Assembly (NCBI GenBank): GCA_947178105.1
Contig: CAMWXD010000022.1
Span: 1 to 58,280 of the forward strand
DNA: 58,280 nt
Direction: 5' to 3'
DNA from: an uncultured Eubacterium sp.
Lineage (GTDB): Bacteria; Bacillota; Clostridia; Lachnospirales; Lachnospiraceae
Program-made: the position numbers and the translations under genes
Shown here: piece after piece, positions 1 to 7,722 of the stretch
Numbering within the stretch: the stretch's first letter is position 1
Layout: every line of letters begins with the position of its first letter
The notes under the pieces: generated by a model
Told to the model about the DNA's origin: nothing
Database searches by the model: none
What the model saw: the letters and a program-made list of their open reading frames with translations, nothing else

Positions 1-2
1 TC

Positions 3-902
3 CTTGTTAACCTGGACAATGAGAATTATGAAAATTCTTCTGTGGTAAAGATAGATGGGGAAACTATGCGCGGATATAAGCTTGGTGTCCTAAGAGGCGC
101 CCTGGATGATTCAGGAATCGCAGAAGAAATTGTTTTCGGCACACTTAAGGCCCATGACATGGAACAGTGCAGGGAGATGCTTAAGAATACCTCTTGCTTC
201 CATGAAAATGACATACTGATCAATGACAGGGGATTCCTGTCACGGGAGATGGCGAACTATTTGAAGACTGTCCGCAAAGTGGACACTTACATACCTGCAA
301 AGGAGAATATGATCCTCTACCAGGATGCCGTAAAACTAGCCACCACCAGTGGGAAATGGCAGAAGCATCCAAACCGCAAAAGGAAGGAACAGGAGATCCA
401 ACTGGTGACAGGCCTTGGCCCATTATGGGAAAGCGATGAGCCGAGGACAGATGTCCCAATTAATGCTTGTGTCGTGCATGATAAAAAGACAGATAAATAT
501 TTTGTATTTATGACGACAGACACCAGCAGGACTGCACGGCAGATCATAAATACCTACGAACTGCGCCCGAAAATCGAAGAGGATTTCCGACAGATGAAGG
601 ATTTCTGGAAACTGGAGGACTTCAAGAGCACAAAATACAACTATATCACCTACCATATCGTAATGACACTGGTAGGATACCTTTATTTCCAGATATACAA
701 GAACCTGGACGAAGGGAAAAGATATTCAGGGAAATCCCTGCCAATCGTAGTGAAAAACTACAAGGAGACCAGGCCGAAAACGGTCATTATATATGTTGGG
801 CAGTATTTTGGTATCTTTCCCTTCCTTGAATTCTTACAGATCTATGCAGAATGCACTTTAGAAGTACGACGACTTCTTGATCCGATCCTGGCTAAAGTAT
901 AG
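3..902 (+). CDS. IS4-superfamily transposase, 3' part
   Basis: DDE-type transposase that would cut and join the ends of its own insertion sequence. The frame is open to the left edge of the window, so the N-terminal part lies outside; about 300 codons are visible. Near codon 185 the protein carries YELRPKIEEDFRQMK, which fits the Y-(2)-R-(3)-E-(6)-K signature of the IS4/IS1634 group exactly and supplies the catalytic glutamate. An upstream DRGF segment could hold the second catalytic aspartate. The gene ends in TAG and is followed within a few bases by a hairpin. It is the only protein gene on the plus strand. No terminal inverted repeat or target duplication can be defined because the left end is missing. 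Whether the copy is active cannot be judged. Confidence 0.85.
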   Translation, partial: LVNLDNENYENSSVVKIDGETMRGYKLGVLRGALDDSGIAEEIVFGTLKAHDMEQCREMLKNTSCFHENDILINDRGFLSREMANYLKTVRKVDTYIPAKENMILYQDAVKLATTSGKWQKHPNRKRKEQEIQLVTGLGPLWESDEPRTDVPINACVVHDKKTDKYFVFMTTDTSRTARQIINTYELRPKIEEDFRQMKDFWKLEDFKSTKYNYITYHIVMTLVGYLYFQIYKNLDEGKRYSGKSLPIVVKNYKETRPKTVIIYVGQYFGIFPFLEFLQIYAECTLEVRRLLDPILAKV

Positions 903-904
903 CA

Positions 905-930
905 GGCTTTTGGGTAAATTCCCAAAAGCC
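905..930 (+). terminator. Hairpin after transposase
   Basis: A perfect 10-bp inverted repeat (GGCTTTTGGG / CCCAAAAGCC) with a 6-base loop starts two bases after the transposase stop codon. No strong T run follows, so it may be a weak terminator or part of the right end of the insertion sequence. Confidence 0.5.
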
Positions 931-1682
931 TAATTGAAGTTTATCACATTAGGGTTGTTTCACGAAGGCTTCATAAGTTATTTTTCAGAATACAATGTAA
1001 AATTCAGTTTATGAAATTATATAGGTTTATATGTTTCTTATTCATCTATAAACTGCTGCAAACATTGTAAATATAAGGCTTTATAAAGATATATAGGATT
1101 ATATATTTTTGCCTGTTCACTATTCCCAGTAGTGACGGCTGGCCCTTTATGGAGGGTTTAGTCATTCATTAATGGGGTTGAGCCGCTTCTATGGCTTTTC
1201 CCTTTTCTTATGTTCGATATAGCACATCTGCAATAAGATTTCAAGAGCCTTTTTATCTGGCCAGGTTAAACTTATAAGCGATTTTTATTGTTATTTAAAA
1301 AAGATTCACAATTCATAGTCAATTACTAAATATTCCGAAAATACTAATTACAAATATAATTTTTCACTGTTTTGCTCTTATCTTTCGTTCTGCTACAAAA
1401 TGCTCGAAATAGCTCTTTTGCTTGAGTACTTTATACAAGGCACAAAACAGCTCGTTGTAAAAGTCCATCATTCATGTGAATGCCATTGTCCATGTGTTTT
1501 TCTACGAATACAACTCAGTGTTCCTCGATTACATTGTTACTTACTACTGGCACTTTGCTGCACAACGCACTTGCAAGATACTCATTTTTTCCGTTCGCAC
1601 CACTTGAATATTTTTGGCACAGTCCACTGTTTGTATATTGGCAGATTATTCAACACTTACAATTTGGGTTCTTATTCCCACA
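931..1682. other. Non-coding or decayed segment
   Basis: No convincing intact gene. Two things stand out. At 1118-1185 on the plus strand there is a compact set of complementary arms: CACTA/TAGTG at 1118-1122 and 1130-1134, CGGCT/AGCCG at 1136-1140 and 1181-1185, and an internal CCCT/AGGG hairpin. At roughly 1330-1650 on the minus strand, short protein-like stretches are broken by stop codons, as in a decayed gene. Neither can be assigned to a family. The segment is AT-rich and lies between an insertion sequence and a surface protein gene. Confidence 0.4.
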
Positions 1683-1719
1683 AAAAGAACCGACAAGAAG
1701 TATCCTTGTCGGTTCTTTT
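1683..1719 (-). terminator. Terminator of the surface protein gene
   Basis: A perfect 15-bp inverted repeat (AAAAGAACCGACAAG / CTTGTCGGTTCTTTT) with a 7-base loop, flanked by A and T runs on both sides. It lies 43 bases beyond the stop codon of the large minus-strand gene and can act in both directions. Confidence 0.85.
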
Positions 1720-1761
1720 CATTGCAAATACATTGTAGAAAATAATTGAGCTAACTAACTG

Positions 1762-4700
1762 TTAATCTTTCTTGATTGTAATAGTTCTCTTGTATGACTG
1801 ACCATTGTATGTCAAGCTCACTATAAGTTCGTCATTTCTTGTCACATTATTAATGTTACTATTTACTGTAATAACATTGTTTGATAAGCTAACAAGATTT
1901 GAACTTGACAGATCGAACGCTACTTTTGCTTCATCATCTGAGCTATCCTTTAACTGACTCTTAATACGCTCTTCTAAAGCAGTTAATTGCAAGCCTGAAG
2001 AACTAATTGCACCAGTAGTAATAACAACATTACCATTATCATCGTACCCACTACCTACAGTTGGCATGCCTGCTGGTAAAATGTCTACTTTCTTAAGCTT
2101 AGTTGCTTCATAAGTATCTGCAACAACGTTATCAGATAATCTGTTATTAGATTCTTTCTTGCCGTCTGAATCAACAGTAACAAATCCACATCCTGGGTGA
2201 GCCTTAAAGTCGATCACACTTGTTGCAGTATTTCCAAGGTATACCTCTATATCTTTGGCTCCTGCGATGATCTGAGGCTTCTCACCATTCTGATCAATAG
2301 TTACCTCGAAGTTACTCTTTTCATCTCTAAGAGAGATCTTTGAACCACTGGAAAGTGCACTAATAACAGTTCCTTCGCCAATAGTAGCTCTATCTAAGCG
2401 AATTTCTGCTTTCTGATATACAGTTACTTCCTTGCCAACAAAGTCTCCTTTAAGATTTGTAACGCCTGATCCATTGATGGAAATTTTACCTATGAATGTT
2501 GATTCCTTATCAAATTCTAAGCCAAACCCATTAGAATCTACTGACTGAATATCGCCAACAACTCGTGCACCTTTGTCAACAACAAACGAATTTACCCAAA
2601 CATCATTCAATAAAATAACTGGTTCTTTACTTGTTGAAGACCTCTCTACTGTTACCTTCTGAATATGGAATTCAGCAATTCTTCCAGCATTTACTGTTAA
2701 GACAGCTTTTGATGTTCCAGTAATCTTACTCTGTCCGCCACTGCTGAAAATATACATAGAATCTGCTGAATTATCTGTAGATACTACAACATTACCATCA
2801 ATATTATAACCATTCAGATCCAAATCTACAGCACGATTAATTGTTAATGTATTGTTTCTACCAAATACATTTTTAGCTGCATCTGAATTCAAATTAATAG
2901 AATGAGTCAGGATAACTTTACGATACTTCTCGTCTTCCAACGCTGCTTTCAATTTCTCATAGTAATCCTGCTCCGTCTTCATACCGTCTGCATCAAACTG
3001 CTCTTTTGCAGAATTGCCCCAAACGGCATCTGTTGTAGTATTCAAACTGCTAATCGGAGTTACAACATGTATACTACCCTGATTAACCTTGGATGCTTCC
3101 AAATCACCAGTATCTAATTTTGTAGCTGAACCAAACTGGAATGGAATACGAATCATTCCACCATTATCAAGCATCTCATTTGTTGTAGAGCATGTAACCG
3201 TTTTCGAAATATTCAGCATTGTATTCAAATTGCTTACTGTATATATTCCGCTGTTTCCACTGCCGGAGAATCTGTCTCTAGGCAATACAATCGTAATAGA
3301 ATCTGTTACGCCTGTACCTAATCCTACTTCGTCATCATAACCATTAATATGTGCTCTGATCTCTGTACCTGTTGGCAACGGACTACCGTTCAGTGTGTAA
3401 TTACTAATTGACTGTGCATTTGTGGAACTGCCAAATAACGTAACCGGTTTATTGAATTTCACATAAATACAGTTTCCTTCATTTCCGTTACTATTTGCAT
3501 CTGCAATAGCCTTTCCATAAGACGTAGCAGTACCACTTGTATAAGCGCCTGGATCATAACCAACTGCCGCCCATACTACTCTGAAGTTCGTCTCTGTTAC
3601 AGGATTGTCAACAGAAATTCTCTTTGTAAGTGTCGCTGCTGTATTACCGATGTCATCAGAAATACTTCTTACAATCAGATCCCACTCACCATTGCCCAAT
3701 TCTGTTTCAGGAGCTACGTTGATAATCTGATCATACGCATCTACGAATTCATTACTTTCGATAATACCTTCTACTGTACGTCCATCTTCTACATGTACAA
3801 ACTGTGCTTCTGGAGTTGGAACACCCATATTTCCGACAGCACCATTTCCACCCTGCTGGGACTGAGACGGTGTAAGCCCTTCAATATTTGCATTTGAAGA
3901 CAGTTTCACTGGCTCTGTCATAAATACATTGTAAGAACCGATATTTCCTTCTGCCTCATCAATCTTTTCAATTGCCGGACTCGTGCTGTCTGCTGTCTTC
4001 ATAACATCGTCTGTCAACTCTACACTAAGAGCTGCATTTCTGTTTCCATTTACTGGATTTAGAATCTTTTCTGCATCAATTGTCAGACGATATGAATGTC
4101 TGTAGTAATTGTCTCTTGTGCCGGAAGTATTGTATACGTCTGTCCAATCACGCTGTACTTCAACGAGATACTTGTTTGTAAGCGTTCCATCTTCTTTCAC
4201 ACGCGTAATTCTAAGATGATTCTTTCCAGATCCTGAATCAGAATTTGAAATCTCCGTCCAAGCTCCATTTCCACTTCTTTCTTCTAACTTAATAACACTA
4301 GCAAACAACGCACTATTAGATGTTCGAATCCGATCACCCTTACTTACTGGCATAATATCTGTATTAAACTCTAACAGATACTGCTCTGGTGACATCGCTG
4401 TTGCCGTAAAGGTAGGAGTTGAATTATCTGCTTCCACTTCAAAGTCAAAACCTTCTGTGCTGACAATATTTCTTTCCTTATCTGTCTTCGCAGCCCAGTC
4501 ACCCACATTTGCAATGGATATTCTGTGTGTTCTGCCTGCCTCAAGATACCTTTCTCTGCTTAATTTGATTGTAACAACATTGCGTTTGCCATATGTGCCA
4601 ACCTTAATCTCGCCGTTTTCGTCTGTATTATCGTCTGACGGATCTTTTTCAGACAATTTTTTAAGAGTATTGTTGCTGCTTGATCCGCTAGTAACCTCTT

Positions 4701-6306
4701 CATTAGTAGGTACAACTTTGATTGTACCCCAATAATTTTCATTGCTCAACTGTACACCATCAATCTGATAGTTTTCAAGGTTATCTGCTGTTAAAGCTAT
4801 CTGACGAGCAACTTCTCCTTCACTTATACCGTTTCCTTCTTTATCGCATTTATTCTTTGGCAAAACAGCTTCTGAGAACTCAATTTCAATCGTCCGCTGA
4901 TCAATTGGATTAATGCTGACTACGGCTGGCTGACGAGCATCTGTCAGTTTGCAGTATGCTGTATTTTTTGGTATATAAATACCGTTTGTCTGTGTTTTAT
5001 TTTCAAACTCTACTTTGATAATAGAGTTGTCAACCATAGGCTTATTTACGAGAAGCTGCAATGCAGTCTTATCATTTTCTACTGGAAGAATTCCTACAAT
5101 ATCATGCTCCACTACTGTAGACCCTTCGCCATAGCCATTATCCAGACCACTCTTAATTGTTGCATCAAATTTCTTTGTATTTGGCTTATCGCCAACCTTA
5201 AAGTCTTCTGCATTTACTTCCTTATTAAAGTAAGCATAAATACGGTCTGCCGTCGGAGCCGTAATGGATGTAAGCGTAGCGCCGATGGATGTATCATCAA
5301 GCTGATCCGGGTTCGGCATCAGGCTGATGCTTGTTGAAGCATACGTACCAATCAGCTTCGTATCTGCCGGAGCTTCGATAATCGTTGCTGTAATCATTGC
5401 CGTATGGTTCTCACTCAGAGCTTCTGAAGTATACATAACCTTTGCTTCACCGTTCTGAATAGATACACGGTCTGTTGCAAACTTACCAAGGTTGGTTGTA
5501 AATCTTACTTCCATACCCTTGTCAGTTAAAGGATTGCCCTGCGCATCTGTAATCTTAAATGTAATTGTAGTCGCATCCTGTCCGTCAGATTTCAGGATTG
5601 CTCTTTCAGCCGTTAAAGATACCGGATTTGTTACTTCTGGTGAAGGCGTTGTAAATGTCAGCTTCTGATCCGCCTGTACTGTTCCGCCTACTTTAATGCC
5701 GGTAACTGTCAGTTCATAGTTCTTGCTGTATTCTGCACCAGCGATCGTCAGTAACACACTCTTCTTGTCGTCGCTTAATTCTGCCTTGGATACTGATACG
5801 TTTTCTTCTGTAATCTTGAAGTTTTCTACTGCTGCTGCATCTACTGCCTGTGTGAAGTTTACACGAACTTCTGTATTGCTGTTTGCTGCTGCTGTTGCAC
5901 TGAATGCTACGTCTTCAGTCCCTGTATTGGTGGCTGCCTTAACATTTACAGTACATTTCATGTTTTTAATATTCTTCGGATATTTGCGCTTTGTTGTCTT
6001 AACTTTTACTGTAATCTTAGCGCGTCCTACACCCTTACCTTTCAGCATAACAGATGAAGCTGTCTTGCCGTAAACTGTACAGATCGCCTTGTTGGTTGTT
6101 GTAACCTTTGTGATCTTCCAGTTCAGAGTGTTGTTCTTCAGCACCATTTTGTAAGTCTGATTTACTTTTAATGTCTTAAAAGTAGTATGCAGATTTACGG
6201 TAGATGCCGCTGACGCTGTCATCAGATTGCTTGCTGATGACATTGAGAATGCCATTGCAGCAGATAAAGAAACTGCGAGCACTCTTGTCATGAAACTCTT
6301 TTTCAT
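1762..6306 (-). CDS. Large secreted Ig-like / S-layer-like surface protein
   Basis: A 1514-residue exported protein. A signal peptide occupies about residues 1-34 (MKKS start, hydrophobic core, cleavage near TASA-AS). Then follow a lysine-rich Ig-like domain (about 36-125), a SbsA/Big_5-like domain (about 125-225) and a Big_1-like domain (about 228-330). A long set of further beta-sandwich modules comes next. Near 1130-1370 there is a repetitive Asn/Gly/Val-rich stretch that looks like a beta-helix. No SLH, CWB2 or LPXTG anchor is visible, so attachment to the cell is unexplained. The start is clear: AAGGAGG lies 8 bases before ATG. By eye the 3' two thirds is markedly more AT-rich than the first 1 kb, which suggests a mosaic gene. 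An S-layer or major adhesin role is inferred from size, architecture and the long leader. Confidence 0.75.
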   Translation of the reverse strand: MKKSFMTRVLAVSLSAAMAFSMSSASNLMTASAASTVNLHTTFKTLKVNQTYKMVLKNNTLNWKITKVTTTNKAICTVYGKTASSVMLKGKGVGRAKITVKVKTTKRKYPKNIKNMKCTVNVKAATNTGTEDVAFSATAAANSNTEVRVNFTQAVDAAAVENFKITEENVSVSKAELSDDKKSVLLTIAGAEYSKNYELTVTGIKVGGTVQADQKLTFTTPSPEVTNPVSLTAERAILKSDGQDATTITFKITDAQGNPLTDKGMEVRFTTNLGKFATDRVSIQNGEAKVMYTSEALSENHTAMITATIIEAPADTKLIGTYASTSISLMPNPDQLDDTSIGATLTSITAPTADRIYAYFNKEVNAEDFKVGDKPNTKKFDATIKSGLDNGYGEGSTVVEHDIVGILPVENDKTALQLLVNKPMVDNSIIKVEFENKTQTNGIYIPKNTAYCKLTDARQPAVVSINPIDQRTIEIEFSEAVLPKNKCDKEGNGISEGEVARQIALTADNLENYQIDGVQLSNENYWGTIKVVPTNEEVTSGSSSNNTLKKLSEKDPSDDNTDENGEIKVGTYGKRNVVTIKLSRERYLEAGRTHRISIANVGDWAAKTDKERNIVSTEGFDFEVEADNSTPTFTATAMSPEQYLLEFNTDIMPVSKGDRIRTSNSALFASVIKLEERSGNGAWTEISNSDSGSGKNHLRITRVKEDGTLTNKYLVEVQRDWTDVYNTSGTRDNYYRHSYRLTIDAEKILNPVNGNRNAALSVELTDDVMKTADSTSPAIEKIDEAEGNIGSYNVFMTEPVKLSSNANIEGLTPSQSQQGGNGAVGNMGVPTPEAQFVHVEDGRTVEGIIESNEFVDAYDQIINVAPETELGNGEWDLIVRSISDDIGNTAATLTKRISVDNPVTETNFRVVWAAVGYDPGAYTSGTATSYGKAIADANSNGNEGNCIYVKFNKPVTLFGSSTNAQSISNYTLNGSPLPTGTEIRAHINGYDDEVGLGTGVTDSITIVLPRDRFSGSGNSGIYTVSNLNTMLNISKTVTCSTTNEMLDNGGMIRIPFQFGSATKLDTGDLEASKVNQGSIHVVTPISSLNTTTDAVWGNSAKEQFDADGMKTEQDYYEKLKAALEDEKYRKVILTHSINLNSDAAKNVFGRNNTLTINRAVDLDLNGYNIDGNVVVSTDNSADSMYIFSSGGQSKITGTSKAVLTVNAGRIAEFHIQKVTVERSSTSKEPVILLNDVWVNSFVVDKGARVVGDIQSVDSNGFGLEFDKESTFIGKISINGSGVTNLKGDFVGKEVTVYQKAEIRLDRATIGEGTVISALSSGSKISLRDEKSNFEVTIDQNGEKPQIIAGAKDIEVYLGNTATSVIDFKAHPGCGFVTVDSDGKKESNNRLSDNVVADTYEATKLKKVDILPAGMPTVGSGYDDNGNVVITTGAISSSGLQLTALEERIKSQLKDSSDDEAKVAFDLSSSNLVSLSNNVITVNSNINNVTRNDELIVSLTYNGQSYKRTITIKKD

Positions 6307-6712
6307 TTCTTTTCCTCCTTAAGATATATCATGCCGGAAAAGCATGATCGGTTGTTGTCAACTAAGTATACAATATCCGTTTCCGATTGTCTATGCACAA
6401 ACCTGCCAATTTGCAGCTTGTATTTCGGCAATCATCGTGACTTTTGTCTCACTTTCATCCCAACCCTAATCTTTCGGCCGATGAAAGCTCCTGTGGCCAG
6501 CACGTTTGCTGTCATCGCCTCAAATAATGAAGTGAATACATCTGTGCTGGAATACTGTATCACTCAGCTTCACTATATAGTTACGGGGGGTGGGGAAAAA
6601 AAAGTGGGGTGTACAAAATTTTTTTTAAAAAATTTTTTTATATTTTTTTCAAAGAATATAGCCTATGGATGAAATCAGATAAGAATAAAACTAAAACCAT
6701 CCATGGAAATAG
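6307..6712 (-). promoter_or_regulatory. Long AT-tract leader of the surface protein gene
   Basis: About 400 bases without a convincing gene. At 6584-6650 lie back-to-back homopolymers (G6, G4, A8, T8, A6, T7 on the plus strand). On the coding strand, TTGAAA and TTAAAA lie 18 bases apart as a possible -35/-10 pair, and a TATATA lies nearer the gene. The leader would be roughly 250-330 bases, as is common for strongly expressed S-layer genes. The exact promoter is uncertain. Confidence 0.4.
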
Positions 6713-7273
6713 TTAATCACCCCATGTTTGGCTTAGTTTTATAGGATCATCCAGTTTTTCTGTTTCGAACGGTTTGGAAATAATCGTATCTTGTTGAAGC
6801 TGCTGTTCGAGCCCACGATAGATTTTGAACACATCAGGGAAAATAACCTTTGAGCCACGTTTTGCTATAGCCAAAACATGGCGTGCATTCTTTTCTATAT
6901 CAGCGGCTATTCTGTCATCAATCCGAATGGGGCAGTTATTTTTATCCATGTATACAATTAAATATTTTCTCGTTGCAGGGCACATATTTTGGATTAGAAA
7001 TGCTGTATTTCTTCCAAGAACTGTACCGAAACGAATTGTATTGCAATGTCCATATTTATTGATTTTATCCTGTTCTATCCGCTTAAATTTCTCGAATCTT
7101 GATGAAATTGGAACAATCCAATAAATATCGGCTATTTTAGTATCTTTAAATGCAAAAAAGCAGGGACGGCTATGCGGCGTTCCATTAATAATATCTTTGT
7201 TTTGCATAAGTTTGTCATCAGGAAAATCCTGATAATACTGATCTGAAAGAAAATATAACTGAGCCTGTGGCAT
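6713..7273 (-). CDS. Type III toxin-antitoxin RNase toxin (ToxN/CptN-like)
   Basis: A 186-residue endoribonuclease toxin of the ToxN/AbiQ/CptN group, which cleaves RNA and is held inactive by its own small RNA. The sequence shows HSRPCFFAF at residues 34-42 and WIVPISSRFEKFK near 52-64. The PISS segment matches the active-site strand known as PLTS in ToxN. A conserved RFGTVLGR...LIQNM block follows. The length fits the family (about 160-200). Context is decisive: immediately upstream on the same strand lie a consensus promoter, two 48-base tandem repeats and a strong hairpin, which is the canonical type III arrangement. AGGAG lies about 10 bases before the ATG. Similarity is closest in feel to the CptIN branch described from Coprococcus and Eubacterium; the exact branch is inferred from memory. 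Confidence 0.85.
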   Translation of the reverse strand: MPQAQLYFLSDQYYQDFPDDKLMQNKDIINGTPHSRPCFFAFKDTKIADIYWIVPISSRFEKFKRIEQDKINKYGHCNTIRFGTVLGRNTAFLIQNMCPATRKYLIVYMDKNNCPIRIDDRIAADIEKNARHVLAIAKRGSKVIFPDVFKIYRGLEQQLQQDTIISKPFETEKLDDPIKLSQTWGD

Positions 7274-7302
7274 AAGAGCATCTCCTGTATCCTAATATAA
7301 AA

Positions 7303-7332
7303 GTAATGCCCTGCCGGAAAGCAGGGCATTAC
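7303..7332 (-). terminator. Attenuator between antitoxin RNA and toxin
   Basis: A perfect 12-bp stem (GTAATGCCCTGC / GCAGGGCATTAC) with a 6-base loop, followed on the minus strand by TTTTATA. It lies between the repeats and the toxin start, where type III systems place a leaky terminator that sets the RNA-to-toxin ratio. Confidence 0.9.
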
Positions 7333-7340
7333 AAACATTT

Positions 7341-7436
7341 TAATCCCGAACATTTATAAGCCGCATATCGGGGAGCGATCACTATTTGTCATCCTGACCA
7401 CTTATAAGCCGCATATCAGGGAGCGATCACTATTTT
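7341..7436 (-). repeat. Two 48-bp tandem antitoxin repeats
   Basis: Unit 1 is 7341-7388 and unit 2 is 7389-7436. The core TTATAAGCCGCATATC recurs at 7354 and 7402, exactly 48 bases apart, and GGAGCGATCACTATTT follows in both. Differences are concentrated in the first 14 bases of each unit and one base in the core region. Confidence 0.9.
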
Positions 7437-7467
7437 TTGGGGAGAATTTTCTTCCCTCTTATAGAGT

Positions 7468-7496
7468 ATTATACGAACAAAATCATTTTATGTCAA
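7468..7496 (-). promoter_or_regulatory. Consensus sigma-A promoter of the type III locus
   Basis: On the minus strand TTGACA (7491-7496) and TATAAT (7468-7473) are separated by exactly 17 bases. Both hexamers are perfect, so the antitoxin RNA should be strongly and constitutively made, as expected for a type III system. The 226 bases from 7497 to the next gene hold nothing else that is recognisable. Confidence 0.92.
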
Positions 7497-7722
7497 TCAC
7501 TCGTTGAAAAATTCTTGTACCTTATTTATTTCTGATTATATATTTATTTTATCCTTATCTGCTTTTCATCATAGGTTCTAATGGTTTATTCCATGATTAA
7601 ATGCGCCGAAGACTCTATAATTTCTTGAAACATTTCGATATCTGCATCAGAATAAGCGTATACATCTTCCCATTTATATTCTGGAAGTCAACAAGTGGCG
7701 TGGCGAAAGCACATAATCTTTA

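Larger units (their letters stand above)
7303..7461 (-). ncRNA. Type III antitoxin RNA (ToxI/CptI-like)
   Basis: Predicted transcript from a start about 7 bases after the -10 box (near 7461) to the attenuator hairpin. It contains two tandem 48-base units. In this family the toxin cuts the precursor into single repeats, which fold as pseudoknots and trap the toxin in an RNA-protein complex. Only two units are present, which matches the low repeat number known for CptIN-type loci. No third unit, even partial, is visible upstream. Confidence 0.85.

Noticed and set aside
1400..1738. Plus-strand open frame of 112 codons
   Set aside because: It has no ribosome binding site, ends across the bidirectional terminator and lies opposite a decayed minus-strand gene; composition is not protein-like.
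6331..6672. Plus-strand frame of 113 codons in the surface-gene leader
   Set aside because: It runs through the homopolymer tracts (poly-Lys, poly-Phe) and lacks a ribosome binding site, so it is a chance frame.
7341..7436. Possible CRISPR array
   Set aside because: Two directly adjoining 48-base units with no unique spacers and no cas genes; the toxin, promoter and attenuator identify a type III antitoxin.
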